Part shown: one piece after another, positions 24,600 through 59,420 of the stretch | Layout: each line of letters starts with the position of its first letter | How positions within the stretch are numbered: position 1 is the first letter of the stretch | Source: Fistularia commersonii | Taxonomy: Eukaryota > Chordata > Actinopteri > Syngnathiformes > Fistulariidae | DNA: 64,000 nt | Assembly (NCBI GenBank): GCA_037954325.1 | Contig: JBBMNZ010000003.1 | Location: 22,189,392 to 22,253,391 of the forward strand | Direction of reading: 5' to 3' | The notes under the pieces: model-generated | Database searches by the model: none | Told to the model about the DNA's origin: nothing | Seen by the model: only the letters and a program-made list of their open reading frames with translations | Program-made: the position numbers and the translations under genes

Positions 24600-25195
24600 T
24601 AAATGAATAATTGCGGGAAATGTACTTTAGACTTTGACTCATTTATTTTAATACTATCACACCTTTTAAGATGTTCTCGCACGACACATAAAATGACGTG
24701 GCAGGCCAACTTTAGCTCGCGGGCCTTGAGTATGACTTGTGCTATAGACCTTCTCAAGCTACCCGTACGTACTGAGATTTTACATACGGTGACTCTTACA
24801 AGGTTACTATTTACAAGACTACGACTAGATTCTTTCGAAAGCGGTATTTTTTCCCACTGCGCCATGTTTTCACCGGGTATTTGCAGAGCCTCTGCTATTT
24901 CACTCCACCGCTTTTCCTTCTCCGCTCAGTCGTGATAGGTCAGGGAGTTGACATCGTACAAGCCGGGCTGTTCTGCCCGGCTCCACCATCCGCTCCGTAT
25001 TGATTGGGACGTCTTTCGCCAGACTCGTTCATCCATGCGGCCGACAATTACATCTCTGCTGCCAATACCGCTCTGGTGATTGTTTGTCTACCAGGTTTCC
25101 TGTTTTGTAAGAGCTCATCTATTGGCTGTCGATTGTGTTATGTCACCGTAAAGACTGAAAGACTTGTGATAATACGAAGCACATTTGGAAAACGT
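24600..25195. other. Gene-free stretch with repeat debris
   Basis: GGCAGGCCAACTTTAGCTCG, CGGGCCTTGAGTATGAC near 24700-24736 resembles the tail of a known fish DNA-transposon-like repeat. The rest is unassigned. Confidence 0.4.
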
Positions 25196-25199
25196 CTTG

Positions 25200-27240
25200 A
25201 GCGTCTCAGGGGGCCCGGGGCCGGTGTCTCCACGAGCCGGTCCCAAGGCGGGATAAATGCAGAGGATTGTGTCAGGAAGGGCATCCGGCGTAAAACTTTT
25301 GGCAAACATCAAAACCAAACATCCGAATCAAACCTAATAATCTCATACCGGATGGCTTAAGGCCCGGGTTAACAACGACTGCCATTGGTCCATTGGAGGA
25401 AGTGCAGGGGTATATACAGAGAAAGCGGTCAGCAAAGAGGAAGTGGGATACTGAGAGGACTGAAGTGAACAGACAGGAGTACAGGGAGATACAACGTAAG
25501 GTAAAGATAGAGGTAGCGAAGGCAAAACAAAGGGCGTACAATGACTTGTATGCTCGGTTGTATAGTAAGGAGGGTGAGAATGATCTATAAAGGTTGGCAA
25601 AACAGAGAAATAAAGATGGAAAGGATGTACAACATGTCCAGGTGATTAAGGATAGAGAGGGAAATGTATTGACAGATGTTAGAAGAGTGATGGGAAGATG
25701 GAGAGACTACTTTGAAGAGATGATGAGTGGGGAAAATGAAAGAGAGGCAAGGGTAGAAGAGGTGACTATTGTAGACCACAAACTAACAGAGATAAGTAAA
25801 AGTGAAGAGAAGGCATTGAAGAGGAGGAAGAGTGGAATAGCAGTCGGTCCTGATGATAAACCTGTGGAGGTGTGGAAGTGTCGAGGAGAGGCAGTGGTGG
25901 ATTTTCTGACTCGATTATTCAGCAGGATCTGAGAGAGCGAGAACATTCTTGAAGAATGGAGACGAAGTGTGATGGTGCCTATTTTTAAGAATAAAGGGGA
26001 TGTGCAGAATTGTGGCAACTATAGAGGGATAAAGTTGATGAGCCATACAATGAAGTTATGGGAAAGAGTAGTGGAAACTAGACTGAGAGCAGAAGTCAGC
26101 ATTTGTGAACAGCAGTATGGCTTCATGTCTAGAAAGAGTACTACTGATGCAGTATTTGCTTTGAGAATGCTAATAGAAAAGTACAGAGAAGGTCAGAGGG
26201 TGCATTATTGTGTTTTTCTGGGTCTAGAAAATGCATATGACAGAGTACCAAGAGAGGAGCTCTGGTATTGTATAAGGAAATCTGGAGTGGCAGAGAAGTA
26301 TGCTGGACAGGTGCAGGACATGTATGCTAGCTGTGAGACAGTGGTCTGGTGTGCTGTAGGGGTAACATCAAGGATCAGCTCTGAGCCCCTTCTTGTTCGC
26401 AGTGGTGATGAACAGGCTGACAGATGAGGTTAGACAGGAATCTCCATGGACCATGATGTTTGCAGATGACATTGTGATCTGTAGTGAGAGCAGAGAACAG
26501 GTTGAGGAAAATCTTAGAGAGGTGGAGGTATGCCCTGGAAAGGAGAGGAATGACAGTTATGAGCAGCAAGATATGTGCAGAGTATATGTGTGTGAATTAG
26601 AGGAACTCTGGTGGAACGGTGAGGCTACAGGGACTGGAGATCAAGAAGTTGGGGGATTTCAAGTACTTAGTCAACAGTCCAGAGCAATGGAGAGTGTGGA
26701 AAAGAGGTAAAGAAAAGGGTTCAAGCAGGTTGGAATGGATGGAGAAAAGTGTCAGTGGTACTATGTGATAGAAGACTATCGGCAAGAATGAAAGGAAAGG
26801 TGTACAAGACAGTGGTGAGACCAGCGATGCTGTATGGACTAGAAACTGTTACAATGACCAAAAGACAGGAGGCAGAACTAGAGGTTGCAGAGATGAAGAT
26901 GTTGAGGTTCTCTTTGGGAGTGACCAGGATGGATAGGATCAGGAATGAGTCCATCAGAGGAACAGCACATGTTAGATGTTTTGGAGAGAAGGTCAGAGAA
27001 GCCAGACTGAGATGGTTCGGTCATGTACAGAGAAGAGATAGTGAATATATTGGTAGACGGATGCTGGAATTGGAGTTCTCGAGGAAGACCAACGAGAAGA
27101 TTTATGGACGTCGTGAGAGAGGATATGAGGGTAGATGGTGTGAGAGAGGAGGATACAGAGAATAGGGTTAGATGGAGAAAGTTGATTCGCCGTGGCGACC
27201 CCTGAAGGGAAAAGCCGAAAGGGGAAGACAAAGAAGAAGC
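25200..27240 (+). mobile_element. RTE-clade LINE, decayed, endonuclease region missing
   Basis: The leader (GGATAAATGCAGAGG, AGGAAGGGCATCCGGCGTAA, GAGGCCCGGGTT-like at 25360) is typical of a teleost RTE family. From 25395 the DNA encodes the region before and through the reverse transcriptase: GRWRDYFEEM and AVGPDD near 25700-25860, NYRGI near 26010, AYDRVPREELW near 26235, the catalytic F-A-D-D at 26459-26470, then MLYGLETV, WFGHVQRRD and a C-terminus R-G-D-P at 27195-27206. It ends GAAGACAAAGAAGAAG. The apurinic endonuclease domain is absent (the leader joins straight onto the pre-RT part near 25390), and frameshifts and stops break the frame (e.g. 25588, 25930, 26525-26710). The copy is dead. 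It is RTE-like (Expander/Rex3 type). The exact family is not certain. Confidence 0.85.
25393..27205 (+). pseudogene. Broken LINE reverse transcriptase ORF
   Basis: Successive open segments (25393-25590, 25594-25932, 25969-26427, 26393-26710, 26749-27165, 27023-27205) are pieces of one reverse transcriptase read in shifting frames. The polymerase signature FADDIVI is intact. The expected G-L-H-Q-G-S block just upstream has been lost around 26360-26395, with a frame change between the segment ending RSGDEQADR and the one beginning FAVVMNRL. No functional product is possible. Confidence 0.85.
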
Positions 27241-27284
27241 GAGCTCAAGACTCAGATCTAAAAGAGCTCAGATTACCACTTTAT

Positions 27285-27480
27285 ACTGTAATTTCCGGAC
27301 AATAAGGCGCTACCTTTTTCACAAGCTTTGAACCCTGCGGCTTAAACAATGATGCGGCTAATTTATGGATTTTTGGGGGGCTAAAGAGGTTCATGCTGCC
27401 AAAACATTTAGCCTCGTCACATCGGACCAATGAAATTACCAAGAAATTCCAAGGCCGTTCAATTCCAACATTGAAGAAGA
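27285..27480 (+). repeat. Dispersed repeat piece (CCGGACAATAAGGCG type)
   Basis: TACTGTAATTTCCGGACAAT, AAGGCGCTAC, GCTTTGAACCCTGCGGCTTA, TGATGCGGCTAATTTATGG is a frequent teleost repeat that I regard as a DNA-transposon-like MITE. It sits directly after the LINE, and only one end is clear. Confidence 0.5.
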
Positions 27481-27789
27481 CGACCTTAATTGTTTTAGTG
27501 CGCAGAAGGAAGACGAAGATAGCGATCAGCTGGAGAAGGACAAAGCGGTGGTAGAAAATAGAGGGATGGATGGACTTTTCCTTGTGTTATTTATCATTAA
27601 TCTTTTTTATCAGCCGTGTGACAGGCACTGTTAGGAAAAAAGTATTCTGACTTTAAGTTTTCAATCTGGTTCAGTGGGAATATTTAGGTAGAAGCAAAGT
27701 GTGAAAGCTGAAATGACCAGGATCCCAAAGTGGAATATTCAACACCATCGCTTTTGCTTTTCTTCTTCTAAATAAAGTAGAACTTCAGC

Positions 27790-28430
27790 TTCTGAATTTA
27801 ATTCATCCTTTGACTGTTCACCAACTGAATCATTGTTTCCCATTGAAATCACTGCCAATGCCATTGATCTGTTCTCCAGCTCCAAATAACCATCCTGCAA
27901 AAATACAGAAAGGAATTAAAGAAAACTATAATTCTTACTGTGTTTCTTCTTGACAGCTCTTGTACTTGCCATTTCGTTCACTAAAAGTTAAACCTTTTCT
28001 CATATGATGCCCTCGCTAACGCTTTATCTATATAACAATATCTCCAGCAAGCTGTCTTTCATTGATCCAAAGTAACAACCACTTTTCTACTTCTTCTCGG
28101 ACTTCTGACCTTTGCTCCACGAACGTAGTCACCCCTTTAGCCACATTAGCCACCTTTAGCGCATCTGTGTTCTTCAGGATCGCACAAATAGTTGAGTTAG
28201 CCGTGTCGCAGCGCTCGGCAAGATCGGCAACGCGAACACCACTCTCATATTTAGCTGTTATTTCCTTATTCAGTTGGACTGTGATTCTTAAGTGATTCTT
28301 AACACCACTATCACCGCTAACACTGTTGGGAGCCATTCTGAAAGCTAACTCATCGGAAAAATTAGCACAAAAAAAAGCACAAAATGGCATTAAATCAGGT
28401 GACGACGACAACAACGCAGAACTAGCACGT
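27790..28430 (-). mobile_element. Tigger/pogo-type transposon remnant, copy 2
   Basis: The minus-strand frame starting near 28338 encodes an N-terminal DNA-binding segment of a pogo-type transposase. A CENP-B-like helix-turn-helix reads RITVQLNKEITAKYESG, then VADLAERCDTANSTICAILK, followed by ANVAKGVTT and WLLLWINERQLAGD. The central DDE catalytic region is absent: the flank from 28020 to 27790 matches copy 1 (19875-20160) and is non-coding. It is an internally deleted fossil. Confidence 0.75.
28028..28338 (-). pseudogene. Pogo/Tigger transposase N-terminal fragment
   Basis: About 100 codons remain open from MAPNSVSGDSG through the helix-turn-helix pair to AGDIVI at the stop. Full-length relatives are several hundred residues with a DDE domain that is not present here. 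It is a relic, not a host gene. Confidence 0.7.
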
Positions 28431-28439
28431 ACGACCGGC

Positions 28440-30780
28440 GCCGTGAAGAGAACCGTTCGCGTCTCGATTCAATATCTCATCGAAAACTCTGTCCGTCGGT
28501 CGATCTTTTTCGTGATTAGCGGCGTTCGTGAGGCGAGGCTCTACTGCATTTCAAATCAGGATTAACCCTCAAACCCTGGCGCGTGTCCCCCGGCCCCCCC
28601 GCCGCCTCCATCGGAGATAAAAGGAGGCGGCTTGATGGCAGGAAGAAGAGCATCAAATTACGCCCGGGTAGCGAGGAGAAGGTGACGTGCACGCGCCGCC
28701 GCCGCAGTCTGAGTGGGCCTCGCCGTCCGGCTGATGAAAGCGGCGGCGACGGATGCTGAACGAAGCGGCGTCCTGAATGGAATCAAAGGGAGCCAAATTA
28801 CCTCTGCAGGGCCTTTCATCTCTGCACGCACTTTATGTTTATCCAGAGATGCTCTTCGCTTTCTTTTTATTTTAATCTACGTCCCGCGTCCCCCTCCCGT
28901 TCCTCCCCTCCTCCACCCAGACGCGGAACACCTGTCGGGTTCCGGGAGGAGGAACCGGGCCCATCGAGACTCGCCGGTTTGTCTGGGAATCTCTGCACGC
29001 GTCCGCAAAAGATCCCGGAGAATCGGAGCTCACGTATGTAAGAACCGGGTAAAAACAGGGAAGTCACACACACACACACACACACAATTGTTTGCAAGTG
29101 CACGGATGTGTGTGTGTGTACACACACAGATGTTTCAGGGGGTTCTTCATGCTAACAGTCGTGGGTCAGCCAGCAAGCAGACAGACTCCATCAAAAACAG
29201 CATGTGTGAATGACTACAGAGCAGCACTATATGAAACACATGTGTGAAAACAAAATAATCCAAGGTTTGAGTGTGTGTGTGAGCTCCCCTCCCCCAGCCC
29301 CACACACACTTACATAGGCCGATTTCAGGGAGCGGAGGCTCGACCGTGCATCAATGGCCGCCCTAAACCCGATGGCTGCTGCTTCCTCATCGCCGAGTGT
29401 CAGTTCATAACTAACGTTGACATTAAATCCAGTTGTTATTAGGGATGTAGCTTTTCCAGTTTTTGTTTCGCTGACTGCTGTGTTACTGTTCTCATTTCCC
29501 ACCAGTCCCGGGCCCCGCCCAGGCGCCGCGCAGAACGCAGGTCGACAATGTTGCCAGGATGACACGACGGCGGCCGCGGGGCCGAGAGCAGCGTAACCCG
29601 GGCAACTTCTAGGTGGGGCAGCCGGAGCCGTTTCAACTAACACGGAGCCGCTCGGGCCCTGAGGTGGTGTGTGGGAGTGTGTGAGATGCCGTTGCGTGTG
29701 CCTGTGTCATCTCAGAAAAAGTGTTTTCCCTGCAAGTTTCAAAGGGTAGAGGCGGCTCGATTCAGGTTTAGGGGCCGGTTGTGATGGTTTGGCGTGCCTG
29801 AGCTGGGAATGCACCGTGTCAAAGAACGTTCACACGCTGTAAGAGGTGTGTGTGCAGTACAGCTTAGCCTACTTTTAAAGACTATAAACAAAAGCAATTA
29901 ACACAAGGAACGGTAACATTCCCATCGGTCATTAACTCACCCATGACACACAGCATCCATATTTAGCAGGGCTACCTAATTATAGTCCTGTGGCTCTGAG
30001 ATAGCAATTTGTTAGCTATGCTAACCATTTGATTACTTCGTATCAGTAGCCCACGGTGGCTATGATTGGAGCAGAAGCAGCTCCACACACGTCTGTTCAG
30101 ATACAAGGTTGTGAACGGTGCGCCGGCAAACAAGCTAGCAGTGTTGCGCTCTGCTCCAACGTACGTCTTCAACCAGTTCCACATGCAATGCTTTGCAAAC
30201 GATCTCCGTGCACACAGCAGAAATGCACGCACAAGGCTGGTCGTTTGTTTTGTGGCATAGGTGAAGTCACTTCCTGCCCGAGGCGCGATAACAAACGTCT
30301 GCGCCACAGCGAGAGTAAATATCAACAATGACGGTAAATTCGCCCATGCGAGACCTCAACCTTTCCGCACACGGACGTTTTTAAAGCGTTTTCCCTGTCT
30401 CTATGTAGATGGAAGGGTTTTCAACGGAGCTCGCTTCTAGATCGCTCGCCGTAGATAGACGTTTGGCGATTCCAGCGCCAAACAGTCGCAGCATCTGACT
30501 ACACAACCAGATTATGTCTTAGCTGCCACAGAATGAACGTTTCTGAGAATGTTGCACCAAAATACGACTGCAAATAAGACTGAGCTCCACATGTCGCTGT
30601 CTTTTCAGTTTCCAAACAAATAGCTAGCATGGCGAACAAACATGCTAAAACACAGACTAACACATGAATAATCTCCAAAAGCGTCCGTTCCTCGCCGCTT
30701 TGCTGGAATCTCAGCAACCCTTAGCGACCGCCGCTGTTTGTGAGGGCGGATCGGGGGCCAATCAGGAGAAGAGGGGAGGG
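28440..30780. other. Gene-free stretch downstream of tle3
   Basis: 28590-28830 is unique DNA with AATCAAAGGG near 28781 (a TCF/LEF-type site) and CAAATTACC. (CA)n occurs at 29066-29087. 29220-30500 contains no recognisable gene, only overlapping chance frames up to 138 aa. Confidence 0.45.
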
Positions 30781-30798
30781 CCGTTCTACAAAAACAGG

Positions 30799-30812
30799 TT
30801 TATTGATTTATT
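30799..30812 (-). terminator. tle3: Candidate distal poly(A) signals of tle3
   Basis: Read on the minus strand, two AATAAA hexamers lie 8 nt apart (plus-strand TTTATT at 30799-30804 and 30807-30812), followed by a T-rich stretch. They would give a ~1.5 kb 3'UTR. Confidence 0.3.
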
Positions 30813-31789
30813 AACAACTGTACATTTCTTCTCAGTGCTGACAGCGTTTTTGCTACATACTTTGGTGTGATTCAGTGGGACTCGCACGTTTTTCCCCCCT
30901 TATGTCCCCGTTTGCTTTTTCGGCATGAAAAAAAAAAAAAAAAAAACACAGACGCGGAGCTCAGTGTGTGGAAAGCAGGCCGAAGTCTCGATATTGTGCG
31001 GCGGGGAGGGTTGATTTACTCCGAATCCTCTAGCCCCCTCCCCCCAGTCACCACCAAAAACATTGATTTCTTTTTTAAATCCTGGAATACGGATAAGGTT
31101 TGGGGGGGGGCAGAAAGTCTCAAGTAGCGCGGCCCGCGAGGAGATTAGTCTCTCGCCAGGGAACCAATGGCGCAATCCAACATTCCTGTTCTGTGAAGTT
31201 AGCCAAAAGAAGTCATTTCGGATTGTGCCTACCGCTGCAGCCGAGGTCCACGGGTGAGGCTAAGCACACGTCCAACATTCCCTCTTTCCCCTTTATCTTA
31301 GGGAAAAAAAAATACCCTTAGGGAGAGAGAACGGACAGAAGAGTACACTCTGGGAGAGAGGGGGGAAAAAAAAAAAAAAAGAAAAAGTATTTTCATATAG
31401 GTGAATTAAATTTACATCCATGTCTCGTCCTGGATCAAGAGCGTCCCCTCCCGTTCTGTCTCACAGTGGTCCGACCCAACCGGTGCTCCTGCCTGAGCAG
31501 GGGGGGGGGGTCACGTCCAAACCCCCCCGCTCCTCAGGTAAGAGCACTGTGAGGAAAAAAAAAAAAAAAAAAAAAAGAAAAAGGCCATTTTAAAAGTTTC
31601 AGAAAGCGTCCTGCTTCAGTATGCCTCCGCCTGGAGAAAAAGGTCCGCCCGGAGAATGTGCTTCAAGAAAACCCCGAAGGTCAAAAACGGGTTCTACACT
31701 ACGCTCCCCCCGCCCTGTTAGACGGGTCCAAAACAAAACCACCACAAGTACACCCAGGACATGAAAATATATATATATTTTTGATAATA

Positions 31790-32278
31790 TATATAAAATG
31801 TCTTTTATTTAATCTGATATGTACACTTTTCACAAGACGTCTGGGGGGCCGAGGTTCTCCGGAGTGAAGCGCTGCTTCGCTTGGGTTCCGCCCCGGTATT
31901 CTCCCAAAGACAAAAAAAAAAAAAAAAAACACCAGGAGACCAAAAAAAAAAATATTAATAATAAAAATCACAAAATATGCAACCACCCTCCTCCCTTAAA
32001 AAAAAAGAGGAGGACGAAGGAGTAGAAGAAGAAGAAGAAGAAGAATCCCTCCAGAAAAGAAAAGGAAAACAGAGCCGTCTCCGTGGCGGGCGGCTGCGTG
32101 ATCCCCTCGGGTTGTCGGCGCTGCGACCGCTCAACGTTCCCCGCGTCTTCTCGGACCGACCGGGCCCTCCGGGTGGGGGTCCCGGTCCGCGGGGGGGTCG
32201 GCCGGGACCGACGTCATCTCAGTAGAAGTGCCGAAGCGGAACGGGAGTCTCCGCCGCCGCCAAACCCCCTCCCCCTGT
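31790..32278 (-). other. tle3: Putative tle3 3' untranslated region
   Basis: It extends from the stop codon to the proximal poly(A) signal. In transcript sense it contains a (TTC)n run (plus strand 32024-32045), two poly-U tracts (plus-strand A runs near 31911-31930 and 31941-31950) and a GC-rich first 250 nt. The end point is inferred. Confidence 0.45.
31804..31809 (-). terminator. tle3: Candidate proximal poly(A) signal of tle3
   Basis: AATAAA on the minus strand lies 470 nt past the stop codon. It is followed about 50-70 nt later by a GU-rich stretch (GGGTGTACTTGTGGTGG on the minus strand) suited to a downstream element. This is the best-supported of the visible signals. Confidence 0.4.
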
Positions 32279-56336
<24,058 letters not shown>

Positions 56337-57700
56337 GTCGAGCTCCCGGAGCCGGGGGGTGTGTGGGGGAGTGGAGGGGGGAGGTTAGGTGTGTGTGTTT
56401 CTTTTTCTCCTCCTCCCTCCCTGCGCTGGTTTCACGATTCCCCCGCGAAGGCGCGGTAAATCACCGCCGTCCCCCCTCCTCCACCTCCTCCCCCGCCGCC
56501 TCCACCACCACCCTCCTCCTCTTCCTCTCCGCTGGTCGACGGCGGCGGACAAAGCGGCGTGTTCGCGGCTGCGAGGCGGCACTCAGAGCCCGGGCATCGG
56601 GGCGACCGCCTCCCCCCGCCGCACCTAAACAAACAGGGGGGAGGAAAGGAAAAAGAAGAAAGAGGGAGCCGATACTTCAAAAATAAAGATATAGAACGTG
56701 TTTTAGTTTACTTTGAACGCAACGGGTAATATCGCGATATCGAGGGGGGCGGCGGAATGAAGGGTGGATGGGGGGGGGGGGTCAATTAGAATAAAATCAT
56801 AAAAAAAGGATAACCTGGCGGATGTGTCACATGAACCGCCGAAGTTTCGATAGCTTTCGTCGGACACAACGCGTGGGTTCGACCCCCACCCACACCTTCA
56901 TTTATTCATTTTTTTTAATTTCCACGAACCCCCACCACCACCACCGCCGCCGCCCCCCCGCGGACCGAGGACATGGCTCGGTCCGGAAGGAGCGACAACA
57001 ACAAGGAGCCGCTGCTTTCAAAGTCGGCTGCCATGAAGCCGCCGCCACCTCCTCCTCCTCTTCCTCCACCCGCCTTGTTAGCGGTTCTCCTCATGTCGCC
57101 CCCTTCTCTCTCTCTCTCTCTTTTCTCTCTTTACCTTTGTCTCCTCTGGTTTTTCTTCCTCTTGTCCCTGTGTTCCTCCGCGCAGGTTAAATTTTAATAT
57201 CCATGCGCGAGAAGCGCTTAGTATCCTTCACTTGTCGCGGTCACCGTGGGGGGGGATGAAGAAGGAGAAGAAAAAAAAAATGTCAGCCACCGTTTGAAAA
57301 AAATATTTCCGCCGCTTTTCTTTTTATTTTTTTTTCCTTCAGCGCCGTTTGAGAGCCCCGGTGTTCCCGGTGAAGGAGCGCGTCTCCTCCGGTTCGCTCC
57401 GGTTAGCTGCGGTCGGCTAATTGTTGACGGATAGCAACTTCACAAAAAAAAAAAAAAACGTCGTCGAATCCGGTAGCGGGGGAGCGGAAGCTCAAGGCGA
57501 CTCCCGACGGCGGACTCCTGGACGGCGGCGGCGGAGAACCGAAAAAACGTCTCCACTTTTTCCCGTTTTTTATTTTTTTTTTCCTCCGTTTTTCTTTTTC
57601 TTTTTTTTTTTTTCGACAGATGTGAAATACACCGCGAGCTCGCTCGAGCACACCCAGCTCCTCCGCGCGCTCGTACCACACACAGACTGTGCACTGACAC
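56337..57700 (-). other. tle3: Putative long GC-rich 5' untranslated region of tle3
   Basis: From the start codon up to the CCAAT cluster there is GC-rich, CpG-containing DNA with simple tracts: G-rich in transcript sense at 56470-56525 (GGAGGAGGTGG-type), poly-T and poly-A runs at 57310-57610. Several upstream ATGs exist in transcript sense (for example the frames ending at 56385 and 56432). Extent and any untranslated intron are inferred. Confidence 0.4.
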
Positions 57701-57734
57701 GAGTTCCTGACTGCCGCGAGAGGAGCCCCGTGCG

Positions 57735-57832
57735 AGCCAATTGGACGCTTCCCTCCACGTCCGGCTGACCAATCGCGGCGTGGTGAGCCCCACGTGGGGG
57801 CCGAGCTGCCAATCCGCCGCTCTCATTGGTCC
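57735..57832 (-). promoter_or_regulatory. tle3: tle3 core promoter candidate: CCAAT cluster with E-box
   Basis: Within 95 bp there are CCAAT at 57737-57741, 57769-57773 and 57809-57813, and ATTGG (inverted CCAAT) at 57740-57744 and 57825-57829, around a palindromic E-box CCCCACGTGGGG (57788-57799). No TATA box. This is the layout of a TATA-less NF-Y-type CpG promoter 1.4 kb upstream of the start codon. Confidence 0.6.
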
Positions 57833-58109
57833 GGCGCGGACGTGACCTCACATGTTCGCCATTTTAGATTTGAAGTGACATTCAGCGCGTTCAACAACTT
57901 GTTCAAAACAAAGGCAATAATTTATATATCAGGCGACTTCAGCCGCCGCTTCAGACACGTCGGATATTAGCGAGGGGAGGCGGGGATTGATTTCGAGGCG
58001 ACGACCGCACACAGCGGGGGGGGCGACTCCTAATTTGACCGAAAAACCACGGGGCACCTCCGCGTGTGAAGACGCGGAGCACCCGTCCAAAACCGGAAGA
58101 CTACATCCG

Positions 58110-58166
58110 ACGCCTGGAATAATAATAATAGCAGCAGTAGTAGTAGTAGTCATAATAATAATAACA
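58110..58166. repeat. Short (AAT)n/(AGT)n microsatellite
   Basis: Trinucleotide runs of AAT, GCAGCAGT, AGT and AAT. Confidence 0.85.
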
Positions 58167-58299
58167 CCAACCTAGCTGGATTGTAGTAAATAAAACGAAG
58201 GTTGGTGAAACTGGAAGTACGGAAGACTGGAATCTTGTGTTAATCTGAGGCGGAGTGTCCTTTAAGTCACTTAAATTGATCGACCTATTTCTAACGAGA

Positions 58300-58560
58300 C
58301 CTCGAGCATCTCCGGGTTTCCTCCCCAACGCGCCTGCGCGTCAGGCTATCAGCCTATCACGTGTCGCTCGCTGTGCCCGAACCCCACGTGGGGTGGGGGG
58401 GACCGGGAGGGGGGCGTATGCATCGCGGTTCCCTCCCCGCCCCGCCCCTCCGGCTCTCGCGTCCAATGGCGGCGCGGTGATCTTCCTCCGCGCGTTCCGA
58501 TTGGCCCGAACCGGGGAGGGCTGTCAGTCATGAGCCCGGGATGTCGATTAAACCCACGTT
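58300..58560. promoter_or_regulatory. Upstream CpG-rich promoter/enhancer block
   Basis: CACGTG at 58358-58363, palindrome ACCCCACGTGGGGT at 58381-58394, an NRF1-like CGCCTGCGCG near 58329, CCAAT near 58464 and ATTGG near 58499. CpG-dense, with no coding frame. Confidence 0.45.
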
Positions 58561-58725
58561 GGCCGCGGCGGCGCTGACAAATGCCTGCGCTCCGCTCCCT
58601 CCTGCCTGCGAATGGAGGCTGGAATGGCTGCTTAATTAGCTTCGAATGGCTTTTCCTTTCAGCTCAAACAATCTGTCACTACCATGTGGTAAAAAGAGCC
58701 TTGCATAAAACAAAAGCAGAAAAAA
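58561..58725. promoter_or_regulatory. Candidate conserved upstream element
   Basis: GGCTGCTTAATTAGCTTCG, CTCAAACAATCTGTCAC (SOX-like ACAAT and TGTCA) in unique DNA beside the CpG block. Inference only. Confidence 0.3.
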
Positions 58726-59280
58726 AAAGCCAGTAGGGGCTAAATATCAGTTTGATCCCCCCCCCCCCATCATCCACCACCACCACCGCCACCCCTACAC
58801 TCCTTTCTCCCACCGTCCTCCATGAAAGCTGCAAAACAAAGCTTTTTACCTCGTATGGATTTTTTTTTTATATACCAAAATATATACATATCGCTATCAA
58901 TCTCACCCCCACTCCCCATCCACTCCTTTCACATTCAAATATAAAATTGTGTTTCCTGGAAACAACCTGCCCCGCTCTTCTTTTTTTTTCTTTTTTTATC
59001 TTGTTTTTTTCTTACCAGCGTTTTAGTTTCTTTTACCCTCCACAAGATGCTTTTCATTTTGAGGGTGGAGGGGGTTTGTTTGCAGTTTTTTTTTTTCTTT
59101 TTTAACCATCCCAACAAATGAGTTGGACGATTTACATTTCCCTTTTATAACGCAGCTTTTATTCTGGAATCAAGCTGGTTTAAAAGGGGGTAATCTCAGG
59201 ACACCCGCACCAAAAAAAAAAAAAAAATCACCAAGGACACTTTGAAAAACATTTCACATCTTCCATGGAAATAACTTTTG
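58726..59280. other. Gene-free upstream stretch
   Basis: C, T and A homopolymer runs and pyrimidine-rich DNA. No gene recognised. Confidence 0.5.
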
Positions 59281-59286
59281 CAGGAG

Positions 59287-59420
59287 GTATGTGAAATTGT
59301 AAACACAGCTACATGCTAGCGAGTTAGCCCGGTATGTAAGACCATAAGGCGGTATGTTGAGATTGTAAACACGGCTCCATGCTATCTAGCTAGCTAGCAC
59401 GGAGCTGTGTTTATAATCTC
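59287..59420. repeat. Direct plus inverted 26-bp repeat forming a hairpin
   Basis: The word ATTGTAAACACRGCTMCATGCTA occurs at 59296-59318 and 59362-59384 in the same orientation, and inverted at 59395-59420. The last two form a 26-bp stem with 3 mismatches or wobbles and a 10 nt loop. Confidence 0.8.

Noticed and set aside
29227..29643. 138-codon minus-strand ORF downstream of tle3
   Set aside because: GC-rich chance frame without recognisable domain and with another frame of similar length overlapping. Not linked to tle3 splicing.
56821..56897. tRNA-like 3' half (GTGGG TTCGACC CCCAC T-arm, then CCACACC)
   Set aside because: The T-arm is perfect, but the 5' acceptor strand pairs poorly (about 5 of 7), no A box (TRGYNNAGTGG) or D-arm is seen, and no convincing anticodon arm. 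An isolated look-alike or fossil.
56385..57060. Arg/Gly/Pro-rich ORFs near the tle3 start
   Set aside because: They come from GC-rich simple tracts in the putative leader. At most they act as uORFs, so they are not called as genes.
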